Shown here piece by piece: positions 50,230 through 59,540 of a stretch of DNA of 64,000 nt (its first letter is position 1; each line of letters opens with the position of its first letter). A program made the translations under genes and the position numbers. The notes beneath the pieces were generated by a model that had not been told where the DNA came from, did no database searches, and saw nothing but the letters and a program-made list of their open reading frames with translations. The stretch spans positions 1 through 64,000 of the forward strand of contig JAEEXN010000005.1 of NCBI GenBank assembly GCA_016291595.1, in the 5' to 3' direction. This DNA comes from Prevotella sp. (GTDB taxonomy: Bacteria; Bacteroidota; Bacteroidia; Bacteroidales; Bacteroidaceae).

Positions 50230-51072
50230 ATGAAAAGGGTACTCATTATTATATCGTTGCTGCTGACGATCACAATGTGCGTCTCGGCAAAGCAGAAAAA
50301 ACAGTTAGTCATACTCCATACAAATGACACTCATAGCTGTATTATGCCGTTGAATCCAAACCTGGCCGATACGATGCTGGCGGGCAAAGGAGGCTATTTG
50401 CGCCGTATTGCCATGCTTAAAGAGGAGCGGAAAAAGAATCCTGACTTGTTGTATTTTGATAGTGGTGACTTCAGCCAGGGCTCACCGTATTACTCTATGT
50501 ATAAAGGTGACGTGGAAATTGGACTGATGAATCAGATGGGTGTTGACGCAGCTACCATTGGCAACCATGAGTTTGATTTTGGAATGGACAATATGGCACG
50601 TATTTTCCGCATGGCCAATTTCCCGATTCTCTGCTCTAACTATGATCTGAGGGGGACAGCATGCGAGGGCGTGGTGAAGCCTTATACCATTATTAAGCGC
50701 AAAGGCGTGAAGATTGGTGTGTTCGCATTGGCACCAAAACTGGAAGGCTTAGTTTCGAAATCTAACTACGGTAAGGCTGTATTCCTCGATCCGGTGAAGG
50801 TTGCCAACGAGATGGCTGACATGCTGAAGAATAAGAAAAAGTGCGACATGGTCATCCTTATCTCTCATCTTGGCTGGACGGATGATGCCATCAGCGACCA
50901 GAACTTGATTGCCAATAGCCGTGGTATTGACTTGGTGTTGGGCGGTCATAGCCACACTTACTTCACAGAACTGCAATATGTTAAGAACTTGGATGGTAAG
51001 TATATTCCTGTAGACCAAAACGGAAAACATGCCATCTTCGTTGGTAAGATGACTGTTACATTCGACAAATAG
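50230..51072 (+). CDS. Metallophosphatase (5'-nucleotidase N-terminal domain) secreted protein
   Basis: LVILHTNDTHSCIMPLNP; DSGDFSQGSPYYSMYKGDVEIGLMNQMGVDAATIGNHEFDFG; GIDLVLGGHSHTYF. Confidence 0.94.
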   Translation: MKRVLIIISLLLTITMCVSAKQKKQLVILHTNDTHSCIMPLNPNLADTMLAGKGGYLRRIAMLKEERKKNPDLLYFDSGDFSQGSPYYSMYKGDVEIGLMNQMGVDAATIGNHEFDFGMDNMARIFRMANFPILCSNYDLRGTACEGVVKPYTIIKRKGVKIGVFALAPKLEGLVSKSNYGKAVFLDPVKVANEMADMLKNKKKCDMVILISHLGWTDDAISDQNLIANSRGIDLVLGGHSHTYFTELQYVKNLDGKYIPVDQNGKHAIFVGKMTVTFDK

Positions 51073-51100
51073 CGAGTTCCCAGAGTCCTGGAAACTCGCT
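51071..51100 (+). terminator. Stem-loop downstream of the metallophosphatase
   Basis: AGCGAGTTcCcagagtcctGgAAACTCGCT. Confidence 0.6.
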
Positions 51101-51236
51101 ATACAGTATTTCTATTACATTTCATTCGGAAATATCCTGATAATATAAGTTTTATCTAATATTCTAAGTATAATCTGTTGATTGAAGCTTAACCTTTGAA
51201 TCCAAGTTATACTTGAGCGGTCATTATTTCTATTCT

Positions 51237-51983
51237 CTATTCAAAATAGAACGTCAGAGAAACAAACTTGCTCTTTGACTGTTTGATAACGGAGTTTGTG
51301 TAGACAATCAGATTTTTGTCTTTGATTGCTTCCACATGATTCTTGTCCATATTATCAATCAATCCGAATCCAAACTTTAACTCAGGACGCAGTTTGAAGA
51401 ATGGAAGATATAAGTCGCATCCAACTCCTATCTCTAACAATACATCGTAGGGCTTCAGTTTGATGATATCGCTTTGCTTACCCGACAAGTTGATCATCGG
51501 ATTGATGCCAGCCATCAGATAAGGGCGATGGTTATTGAAACGCTTTGCACTGTAAATCAAGTTGACGGCTGATGAGACATAAACCGACTTCAAGTCTTGA
51601 TGCATTGTGATGGGTTCGCCGCTTTCCAACTTGTCGGTATGGTTTAGGAAAGTAAGGTGCTTGTTGCCGAACAACATAGCTGGTGCAACGCGCAAGGCAA
51701 AGTAGGTGCCCAGTCGCATTTCGCCTAACACTCCTACTGTGAATCCCATATCGGTGCGGTCTTGGTCGGTGGTAACCAGTTTCTCGGTTGTTGTGCCATC
51801 TTCATTTGTGATGGTTTGAGGACCAATATTTTGAAATTCAATATCCTGAAAATGAGTACCCACAAGAACGCCAAAGTGGAAAGGGCGCAAATCGATATAT
51901 GGCTTGTTCTCCACTTGTCGGTCCTGGGCATGTAGTGACAGTACACCCAGTATGGTTGTAATGATTAGCACTATTTGTCTCAT
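51237..51983 (-). CDS. Porin-family outer membrane beta-barrel protein
   Basis: Signal peptide MRQIVLIITTILGVLSLHAQ; PYIDLRPFHFGVLVGTHFQDIEF; beta-barrel-like alternation ending in LTFYFE. Confidence 0.8.
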   Translation of the reverse strand: MRQIVLIITTILGVLSLHAQDRQVENKPYIDLRPFHFGVLVGTHFQDIEFQNIGPQTITNEDGTTTEKLVTTDQDRTDMGFTVGVLGEMRLGTYFALRVAPAMLFGNKHLTFLNHTDKLESGEPITMHQDLKSVYVSSAVNLIYSAKRFNNHRPYLMAGINPMINLSGKQSDIIKLKPYDVLLEIGVGCDLYLPFFKLRPELKFGFGLIDNMDKNHVEAIKDKNLIVYTNSVIKQSKSKFVSLTFYFE

Positions 51984-52139
51984 CTTTTTTAATAACGTAA
52001 TATTGCCTGCTTTATTGTATTTGGGCAAGTTCTCATTATTTATGGTTAGTTGTTTGTCAGCTGCATGATTCCCTTACGGATTTATTGTTAAATTAGGTAA
52101 AATCTAATACCTAAGTGTAGGTATTTCAAAATAAATATC

Positions 52140-52147
52140 TATCTTTG
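52140..52147 (+). promoter_or_regulatory. -7 element (TATCTTTG) upstream of the ferredoxin gene
   Basis: aaatatctatctttgcagcg. Confidence 0.6.
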
Positions 52148-52200
52148 CAGCGTATTATTTTAGGTACAAGAATATTATTAATTTTTAAACTGAAAGAAAT

Positions 52201-52368
52201 ATGGCTTACGTAATTGGTGACGACTGCATCGCATGCGGTACCTGTATTGATGAGTGTCCTGCAGGAGCAATCTCTGAGGGCGACAAGTATTCAATTGATC
52301 CTGATGTTTGCACTGAGTGTGGTACTTGTGCAGATGTTTGTCCATCTGAGGCAATCAGTCTTCCATAA
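52201..52368 (+). CDS. 2[4Fe-4S] ferredoxin, 55 aa (missing from the supplied ORF track because it is short)
   Basis: Translated directly: MAYVIGDDCIACGTCIDECPAGAISEGDKYSIDPDVCTECGTCADVCPSEAISLP*; two CxxCxxCxxxCP motifs. Confidence 0.96.
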   Translation: MAYVIGDDCIACGTCIDECPAGAISEGDKYSIDPDVCTECGTCADVCPSEAISLP

Positions 52369-52390
52369 GACGATTTCGCAAAGAAATAAT

Positions 52391-52429
52391 AACGGGCAGC
52401 TTTCTCTAAGAGGGTTGCCTGTTTTTTTT
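52391..52429 (+). terminator. Terminator downstream of ferredoxin
   Basis: aacGGGCAGC...GTTGCCTGtttttttt. Confidence 0.8.
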
Positions 52430-52510
52430 GTCCCTTTATGTGTTCTGTTTCGATGATTCCTGTTGAGAGTGAGGATTCATTCTCTTATATATATGATTAT
52501 AAACAATAAT

Positions 52511-52536
52511 GAGGGATAGGCAGACGCCTATCCCTC
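52511..52536 (-). terminator. Stem-loop downstream of the TPR gene
   Basis: GAGGGATAGGC-agac-GCCTATCCCTC. Confidence 0.75.
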
Positions 52537-52560
52537 ATCGTTTATAACCTTAATACAATG

Positions 52561-53991
52561 TTACTTTCCAAGAGCCTCCAATGCAGGAGCATAAGTAGGA
52601 TCGATAGCCAGAATCTTATTCCAGTACTCATCGGCAGTAGCCTTGTTGTTGTTAGCCAAATTGTAGTGGGCAAGATAGTGGTAAGCAGTTACCAGACGGT
52701 TAAGATCGGTCTTGCTCTTTTCGCTTAGTCCCTCGATAATCTCAATCATCTTAGTGTAGTCGGGCAGGGCAGTGAACTTCTCAACTGTCGGGTCGAGCAT
52801 GTTGTCAATCTGAGTCTTCTTGTTATAAGCGAAAATCAGAGTGGCAGGATCGTCAGCAAACTTGGCAATCATCTCATCGTAAACCTTGTTAGCCTCCTCA
52901 AACTTACTAGCCTGCTCGGCACCGGTAAGATCAGATCCCCAGTCCATGTAGATCTGAGCCAGTGAAGCGAAGTCAGTGTTCTTAACCTTCTCCACCTTCT
53001 CCATGTACTTGCGATACTCGGTGATAGCATTGTTGTAGTCACCCTTTGCCTGGAAAGCGCTGGCGATATTCGACTGAGCGTCGAGCACGTCGCCCTTAGC
53101 ATCGGGAGCCTCTTCAATACACTTACGGAACATCTCAATGGCCTTGTCGTAGTCCTTGTTTCCATTGTGAGCGTAGCCGTAGTACAGATAGTCGCTCGAA
53201 GAAATCTTTGCGCTATCAGACTTTGTGAACAGACGATCGGCATAGGTCAGAGCCTTCTGATAATCCTTCAAGTTTGTGCTGTTGAAGAACACCAGACGGT
53301 TGAGTGCCGGATGGCGTGGGAACTTGTTGGCACCAAACTCGGCAACGCTAAGGCTCTTGTCGAACTGTCCTTTCAGGAAGCCACAGAGTGCATAGTTTAC
53401 CAAGTCGCCGCTCTCCATGCTGTTCTTGTCTACCTTGTCGTAGTACTCAAGGGCCTTGTTCAAGTTGTTGGCACGCATGTAGATGGTGGCATTGATAACA
53501 TCAACAGGATAATCTGGGCGTACGGCACGCAGTTCCTCGAGTTTCTGTGCAGATGCACCAGGATTCACCTTACTGTTGATCTGAGCATACTTGCGGTATG
53601 GCTCGGGATTCATCTTGTCGAAGTAGATTGCCTGCTCATACTCCATAGATGCGTTACCTCCGTCATCGTTGAGCACGTAGATATCGCCGAGGAGAATATG
53701 TGGAAGAGAACTCTGAGCACCGCCCTTTACCTTCATGGCCATGTCGGCATAGAGCTTTGCTGTCTGTGTGTCCTTCACATCCAGATATGCACGTCCGATA
53801 CCACAGAGAACTTCAATGTTCTTCTTGTACTTTTTCAATACTTCCTTCACTTGCGCTGCGGCAGTTGTAGGATTGTCCTTAATCGCGATGGAAATGGCGT
53901 CAATCACCTGCTTGGTGTCTTCCTGTGCCATTACCGGGGAGCTGATGCCCAGCATCATGGCTCCGATTACTAAATATTTGATCGTTTTCAT
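52561..53991 (-). CDS. Tetratricopeptide repeat secreted protein
   Basis: Signal peptide; repeated TPR motifs (NKDYDKAIEMFRKCIEEAPDA; KGDYNNAITEYRKYMEKV). Confidence 0.9.
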   Translation of the reverse strand: MKTIKYLVIGAMMLGISSPVMAQEDTKQVIDAISIAIKDNPTTAAAQVKEVLKKYKKNIEVLCGIGRAYLDVKDTQTAKLYADMAMKVKGGAQSSLPHILLGDIYVLNDDGGNASMEYEQAIYFDKMNPEPYRKYAQINSKVNPGASAQKLEELRAVRPDYPVDVINATIYMRANNLNKALEYYDKVDKNSMESGDLVNYALCGFLKGQFDKSLSVAEFGANKFPRHPALNRLVFFNSTNLKDYQKALTYADRLFTKSDSAKISSSDYLYYGYAHNGNKDYDKAIEMFRKCIEEAPDAKGDVLDAQSNIASAFQAKGDYNNAITEYRKYMEKVEKVKNTDFASLAQIYMDWGSDLTGAEQASKFEEANKVYDEMIAKFADDPATLIFAYNKKTQIDNMLDPTVEKFTALPDYTKMIEIIEGLSEKSKTDLNRLVTAYHYLAHYNLANNNKATADEYWNKILAIDPTYAPALEALGK

Positions 53992-54078
53992 AATTCTCTT
54001 TTTTTTAAGTTAGACATGTTATCTGTTTTCACTTATGTGACTTTTTCTTTTTCGGAAAGTTTAATGAAGGCTTCCGAA

Positions 54079-55050
54079 TTATCTATCTTTAACGTTTACG
54101 TTCCTTACCGTCATATTGCCATAAGCGGGCAACAGCGAAGAGTGGAAAATAATGAGCTGGCCCTTAGGTGACGTGATGAAGTTCGCGAATCCTGTGGGTA
54201 GTCCGCGATAGGAGTCGTTGAGCAGTAAGTAGATAGTACGTATGAGCGGATAGCTATCATTATATATATAATACTGATAGGGCTTCCAACTATTGAGTGG
54301 CGTTGCTTTGTCCATTCTGCTGACGGACATAACGCGGATATTCTTTTTGAAGGTGACGTTCGTCGTGTCTCTCTTGTCGTTGAGCCAGTTTGATCCAATA
54401 ATGCCAATAGCATTGGGTGTCTTCTCAACATAATCGACTACTTGTGCTGACTTATCTACAGCCTGAATGTTCGGACTGTTGATAGGTTTGCCGCCAAGGA
54501 TTGAATCCTGGGCGTAGCGGACGGTGCTTGATTTTGGATTATCGAAAACAACCTCGATATCTCCTCGCTTTGAGTTAGGATAGATGTCGCTCCACTTCTT
54601 GGCGTCTCCGCTGAGGATGCGTGCAATGTCTTTGACGGTTATGCATGAATCCTGATTCTGTTTGTGGATGATCAGAGCCAGACCATCATATGCAATGGGG
54701 GCTGCTCTCATCGATTTGTAGCCTTTGTTTACGAGCGTGTTATACTCGTTCTTCGTAAAGTTTCTGGCTGTAACGGCGAGAAAAATCTTCTCGTCGATAA
54801 GTTGTTTTACTGCATCTGTCTCATCGGTGTATATAGGTGTGACAGTTGCTTTCGGGTGGGAAACGTTGAACATCTCCACCTCTTCATCGATGATGGGTGA
54901 AAAACTATCATCAGAGGCGAACTGAATCGCCCCTGATGTAGTTGTGTCAGTTCTATTAGCGTCCTTACGTGGTTTTTTCTCCTCACAGGAACTGAATACG
55001 CTGGTTGCTAATAGCAATCCTACTGTTACGTAGAATGTTGGTTTTCTCAT
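54079..55050 (-). CDS. PstS-like substrate-binding lipoprotein
   Basis: Lipobox VFSSCEEK; GAIQFASDDSFSPIIDEEVEMFNVSHPKATVTPIY; TPNAIGIIGSNWL; YPLIRTIYLLLNDSYRGLPTGFANFITSPKGQLIIFHSSLLPA. Confidence 0.88.
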   Translation of the reverse strand: MRKPTFYVTVGLLLATSVFSSCEEKKPRKDANRTDTTTSGAIQFASDDSFSPIIDEEVEMFNVSHPKATVTPIYTDETDAVKQLIDEKIFLAVTARNFTKNEYNTLVNKGYKSMRAAPIAYDGLALIIHKQNQDSCITVKDIARILSGDAKKWSDIYPNSKRGDIEVVFDNPKSSTVRYAQDSILGGKPINSPNIQAVDKSAQVVDYVEKTPNAIGIIGSNWLNDKRDTTNVTFKKNIRVMSVSRMDKATPLNSWKPYQYYIYNDSYPLIRTIYLLLNDSYRGLPTGFANFITSPKGQLIIFHSSLLPAYGNMTVRNVNVKDR

Positions 55051-55053
55051 AAA

Positions 55054-55881
55054 TTACTGAAGTCTGAATGTAACAGGCAGAGTGAACTTAACACGTACGG
55101 CTGAACCATTCTGCTTACCAGGAATCCACTTCGGCATGCTCTTCACCACGCGAGAAGCTTCCTTGTCGAGCGATGGGTCTACTGAGCGAACAACCTTGAT
55201 GTCGGTGATTGAACCATCCTTTTCAACGACGAATGTCAATACAACACGACCCTGTACGCCGTTCTCCTCAGCTACAACCGGATACTTGATGTTCTTGGCC
55301 AGATAAGACTGCAGGGCAGCGTCACCGCCGGGGAATGAAGGCATGACCTCAACAACGTCGAAGACCTTTGTCTCTTCTTCCTTTGGTGGCTCTGGCTGTG
55401 CAATTACTTCCTTAGCCTTAAGCACCTCACCGCCTGCATCGTCGTTACCCTTTACATCGAAAGAACCGATGGCGGTCTTAGTCTGGTTGAGGTCATCCTG
55501 TGACTTCAATTCTTCCTCAGGCTTCACCTCTGAGTCTTTCTTAATAACGGGAGGCACGAACTTCACAGAGCTCTTCACTTTCTCAACTGGCTTGGCTTCC
55601 TCAATCTTCACAGGCGCCTTCTTCTCAACCTTCACCTCTTTCTTGGTGATGTTTGAGAGCTCAACGTCTGCAGAGATCTCTTCCTGAGCACGGCTGGCCT
55701 CAATGATGGCGTTCACACCGATGATTGCACCCAGCAGACCAGCAATGGCAAGCATAATAATGATGGACCATATGTTACGCTTACCGGTGTTCTTACGCAG
55801 TTTGTAAGCTCCATACTCCTTATTCTTTCCTTCAAAGACAAGGTCAACCCAGTTACTGTCTATCAAATCAATTTTTGACAT
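55054..55881 (-). CDS. tonB: TonB-family energy transducer
   Basis: One N-terminal TM, Pro/Glu/Lys-rich linker, C-terminal VQGRVVLTFVVEKDGSITDIKVVRSVDPSLDKEASRVVKSMPKWIPGKQNGSAVRVKFTLPVTF. Confidence 0.95.
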   Translation of the reverse strand: MSKIDLIDSNWVDLVFEGKNKEYGAYKLRKNTGKRNIWSIIIMLAIAGLLGAIIGVNAIIEASRAQEEISADVELSNITKKEVKVEKKAPVKIEEAKPVEKVKSSVKFVPPVIKKDSEVKPEEELKSQDDLNQTKTAIGSFDVKGNDDAGGEVLKAKEVIAQPEPPKEEETKVFDVVEVMPSFPGGDAALQSYLAKNIKYPVVAEENGVQGRVVLTFVVEKDGSITDIKVVRSVDPSLDKEASRVVKSMPKWIPGKQNGSAVRVKFTLPVTFRLQ

Positions 55882-55914
55882 AGTTCAAGTTGTTTTTTTA
55901 AGTTAAACATTGTC

Positions 55915-56562
55915 TCATTCCAAGGGGATGTTCTTCGACTTGAGAAGCTTCTCGTCGTCTTTAGAAATCTTGTCAAGGACGTACTTACTAATACTGCAAA
56001 TCTGCATCTCGTCGAGTGCTGTCACCATGTTATCATAAGAAGCTGTATCGAGCGGTTTGATAATGATGGTCAGAGTAGGAATCTTCTCACCATTGATTTC
56101 ACCGTTACGAATCTTTGTCAGCTCTTTCTGATAAATACTGTCTTCCATATTGGTCTCAGCTTTCTTCGCATCAAGGTCGAGCTTTGCCTTACGGATACGG
56201 GCAACAGGAATGATACCCTCCTCAGTCTGGTGCTCGGTGAGAACCTTGCGGATTCCCTGCTTACCCCATGTTGTCTCCTGCATGCAGGTGGGATCATCGT
56301 ACTTGGGGATACCCTTGATGTAATAGATCTTATCGTTACCAGCCAGATAAACCGTAATGGTATGTGACTCTTTGGCTGCGTTACGATCTTCATCCTGGAT
56401 GTTCTTATCGTTACTTGGCATGGTTAACTGCATCGCCTGAGGCTTGCTCAGAGAGGTACAGAGCATGAAGAATGTGATAAGAAGCATCATCATATCAACC
56501 ATCGGCGTAAAGTCTACGCGTACGGTCTGCTTCTTCTGTCTACTTCCTTTTTGTTTTGCCAT
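55915..56562 (-). CDS. exbD: ExbD/TolR-family biopolymer transporter
   Basis: VRVDFTPMVDMMMLLITFFMLCTSLSKPQ. Confidence 0.94.
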   Translation of the reverse strand: MAKQKGSRQKKQTVRVDFTPMVDMMMLLITFFMLCTSLSKPQAMQLTMPSNDKNIQDEDRNAAKESHTITVYLAGNDKIYYIKGIPKYDDPTCMQETTWGKQGIRKVLTEHQTEEGIIPVARIRKAKLDLDAKKAETNMEDSIYQKELTKIRNGEINGEKIPTLTIIIKPLDTASYDNMVTALDEMQICSISKYVLDKISKDDEKLLKSKNIPLE

Positions 56563-56565
56563 TCT

Positions 56566-57192
56566 TTAATCCTCCGCTTCTTTAAACGATGTAATTAACT
56601 GGTAACGGTTCTGGTCCATATCCTGCAACTCAGACATCACGCTCTTGACTATCTTATAAGGAGTCTTCGAGTCAGCTTTGATACAAAGCTTCATGTCTTC
56701 GCCAGAAGCCATGGCCTCTGTTACCCACTGCTGGAACTCGCTCTTACCCTTTGTGCCATCACCGTTGTCGATGCTGTCTGTGGGTATTCCGAGCTCTTTG
56801 AGGGCCTCAGCGCGCTTGCTCTGACTGATGTTGAGGAAGTCAGCCAACTTATCCATAGGAACTCCAAACTGAGGATCCTCCAGGAATGCCTCCTGCTGAA
56901 CAGGAGTCAGTTGCACGCCGAACTTGTCAACCATGCCCATCAGAGTGGTCTTCAGATAGTTCACATTGTCCATGCTCATGAACACCTTTCCCTGAGGATT
57001 GATGGTGATGTTCACGACATCGTTCTCTGGAACCTTGACCTTTGATGCCGACTGTGGTGTGTTTACCTTCACGGCCTCGTTCTTGACGAACGTAGAGGTC
57101 ATCATGAAGAAGGTAAGCAGCAGCACCATCACGTCAGACATAGGGGTCATGTCTATCCAGACGTCCGCTTTCTTAATTTTTACTTTACCCAT
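56566..57192 (-). CDS. exbD: ExbD/TolR-family biopolymer transporter (second copy)
   Basis: ADVWIDMTPMSDVMVLLLTFFMMTSTFVKNEAVKV. Confidence 0.94.
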   Translation of the reverse strand: MGKVKIKKADVWIDMTPMSDVMVLLLTFFMMTSTFVKNEAVKVNTPQSASKVKVPENDVVNITINPQGKVFMSMDNVNYLKTTLMGMVDKFGVQLTPVQQEAFLEDPQFGVPMDKLADFLNISQSKRAEALKELGIPTDSIDNGDGTKGKSEFQQWVTEAMASGEDMKLCIKADSKTPYKIVKSVMSELQDMDQNRYQLITSFKEAED

Positions 57193-57222
57193 AGTGATAA
57201 ATTTTTAAAGGGTTAGCAAAAA

Positions 57223-58050
57223 TTAAGCCTCTTCTGCGTGGTTAGCTTCGTAAGTCTGAGCGATTGAATAACCAACCTCGTCGAGGGCGTATGTCAACTT
57301 ATCGATCTTGTTTGAATAGTAGTTGTAAGCAACAACGGCCACCCAAGAAGTCAAAATACCAGATGCTGTGTTAACCAAGGCCTCAGAAATACCAAGTGAC
57401 AGAGCCTGAGAGTCAGCACCACCACCAGCTGCCAGAGCTGCGAATGAACGAATCATACCTACAACGGTTCCGAACAGAGCGGTGAGGGTACCCAGTGTAA
57501 CGATAGTAGCGATGATAGGCATGTTCATCTGCAGGGTAGGCATCTCGAGCTGAGTAGCCTCCTCGTGAGCCTGCTGGATGCGGGCGATCTTCTGCTCTTT
57601 CTTCATGCCAGCTGTAGCCTCCATCTCCTTGTAAGCACGCAGAGAAGCGCCAACAACGTTAGCAACAGTACCACGCTGCTTGTCGCAGAGCTCCTGAGCC
57701 TTAGCGAAGTCGTTTGCATTCAGAGCAGCCTTGATGTTAGCTACGAACTGTGGGAGTTTGCCCTTACCGAAAGCGGTGCGCAGAGCGAGCCAGCGCTCAA
57801 TAGAAAGAGCGATAACTGTGAACAACAGAGTGAGGATCACAGGCACCACGATACCACCTTTGTAAATTGTACCCCAAATGTTACCATCGATTACTTCTCC
57901 GTTAGGGCCGATGTGGGCGCTGCTGCCGAGGAAGAATTTGAAGAAACATACTGCGAGGATGAAGCATACAACGATAATCCAAAACGCTGCTTTAACTCCC
58001 TGGAAGCCCTGAGATTTCTTAGGGCTGGCTGTCTTTTGTGTAGTTGCCAT
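57223..58050 (-). CDS. exbB: MotA/TolQ/ExbB proton channel family protein
   Basis: TIYKGGIVVPVILTLLFTVIALSIERWLALRTAFG; MPIIATIVTLGTLTALFGTVVGMIRSFAAL. Confidence 0.94.
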   Translation of the reverse strand: MATTQKTASPKKSQGFQGVKAAFWIIVVCFILAVCFFKFFLGSSAHIGPNGEVIDGNIWGTIYKGGIVVPVILTLLFTVIALSIERWLALRTAFGKGKLPQFVANIKAALNANDFAKAQELCDKQRGTVANVVGASLRAYKEMEATAGMKKEQKIARIQQAHEEATQLEMPTLQMNMPIIATIVTLGTLTALFGTVVGMIRSFAALAAGGGADSQALSLGISEALVNTASGILTSWVAVVAYNYYSNKIDKLTYALDEVGYSIAQTYEANHAEEA

Positions 58051-58236
58051 AATTTTTAGTTTTTAAATTTTTAGTTATTAATGAATTAAGTTATAAAAAA
58101 TTTCTTTGTTTTAACGTTAGCTTTTGACAGATCTTTTAGTCAGAATCCGAAGATTTGACATATAATCTTGGCAAAGATAACAAATTAAAGAGAACTAACC
58201 GCGAATTTAAGAAGTTTTAACGGTTCTTTTTTTGAA

Positions 58237-59430
58237 TTATTTCAATTTCGCCAGTGTCTCTTTAATACGTCGCATAGCCTCGCGAATATTATCGTCGCTG
58301 GTTGCGTAACTCATGCGGAAGCAGTTAGGATCGCCGAAAGCGTCACCTCCAACGGTTGCCACATGACCCACCTCAAGCAAGTACATTGCCAGATCGGTAG
58401 AACTGTTAATCGTGCGCTCACCGTCGCTTTTACCATAGAAACTGCTACATTTTGGGAAAAGGTAGAAGGCGCCTTCTGGCACATTCACCTCAAGGCCCGG
58501 GATTTCCTTAGCCAACTCGACAATCAAATCGCGGCGGCGTTCGAATGCCTGGCGCATTTCCTCAACACAATCCTGCGAGGCGATATAAGCTTCAAGCGCT
58601 GCTTTTTGGCTGACAGAGCAAGGTCCGCTGGTGTATTGTCCCTGCAGTTTGTTGCAGCCTTTCACAATCCATTCCGGAGCGGCAATATATCCGATGCGCC
58701 AGCCTGTCATTGCATAGGCTTTCGAAACACCATTGACAATGATGCTGCGCTCTTTCATTCCCTCGCATTTGGCAATGCTGGCATGCTTTCCGATATAGTT
58801 AATATGCTCATATATTTCATCGGCCAGAACAAACATACCGTCGTGCTTCTTAATCACCTCAGCCAATGCGTTCAACTCATCTTGAGAGTAAACGCTGCCG
58901 GTGGGGTTGCTTGGTGAGCAAAGGATCAGCATTTTGGTTTTCGGGGTAATGGCGGCTTCCAGTTGCTCTGGAGTAATCTTGAAGTTTTGCTCGAAACTGG
59001 CTTCAATGAAGACGGGCTCACCACCGGCTAGTTTGGCCATTTGCGGATAGCTGACCCAGTATGGAGTGGGAATGATAACCTCGTCACCGTCGTTGACCAG
59101 TGCCATAATAGTGTTGCATACACTCTGCTTGGCACCATTGCTGACGAGCACTTCATTGATGGTATAATCGAGCCCGTTCTCATTTTTCAGCTTGGCAACG
59201 ATAGCCTGACGCAAATCCGCATATCCTGGAACAGGGGAATAACGTGACCAGTTCTCGTCGATAGCTTTCTTTGCGGCTTCCTTAATGTGGTCGGGCGTAT
59301 TGAAGTCTGGTTCGCCGACGCTCATATTGATAACATCGATTCCTTGTGCTTTCATCTCACCGCTTTTTTGCGACATAGCGAGTGTGGCTGAAGGCGCCAG
59401 GCGGTTGAGTCGATTAGATAATTGTGTCAT
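58237..59430 (-). CDS. Pyridoxal phosphate aminotransferase (aspartate aminotransferase type)
   Basis: INMSVGEPDFNTPDHIKEAAKKAIDENWSRYSPVPGYADLRQAI; LCSPSNPTGSVYSQDEL; IIVNGVSKAYAMTGWRIGYIAAP. Confidence 0.96.
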   Translation of the reverse strand: MTQLSNRLNRLAPSATLAMSQKSGEMKAQGIDVINMSVGEPDFNTPDHIKEAAKKAIDENWSRYSPVPGYADLRQAIVAKLKNENGLDYTINEVLVSNGAKQSVCNTIMALVNDGDEVIIPTPYWVSYPQMAKLAGGEPVFIEASFEQNFKITPEQLEAAITPKTKMLILCSPSNPTGSVYSQDELNALAEVIKKHDGMFVLADEIYEHINYIGKHASIAKCEGMKERSIIVNGVSKAYAMTGWRIGYIAAPEWIVKGCNKLQGQYTSGPCSVSQKAALEAYIASQDCVEEMRQAFERRRDLIVELAKEIPGLEVNVPEGAFYLFPKCSSFYGKSDGERTINSSTDLAMYLLEVGHVATVGGDAFGDPNCFRMSYATSDDNIREAMRRIKETLAKLK

Positions 59431-59540
59431 AGTAATTATGTACTTTTGGTTATGAATTTCTGCAAAATTACTCATTTTATTCTTATAAACGAAATAAAAT
59501 AGGCATTATTTCACCAGCGAGGGTAAAATAATGCCAAATA

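Noticed and set aside
53167-53973. 268-aa plus-strand ORF
   Set aside because: Antisense to the TPR gene; low-complexity Val/Leu/His composition expected of a shadow frame.
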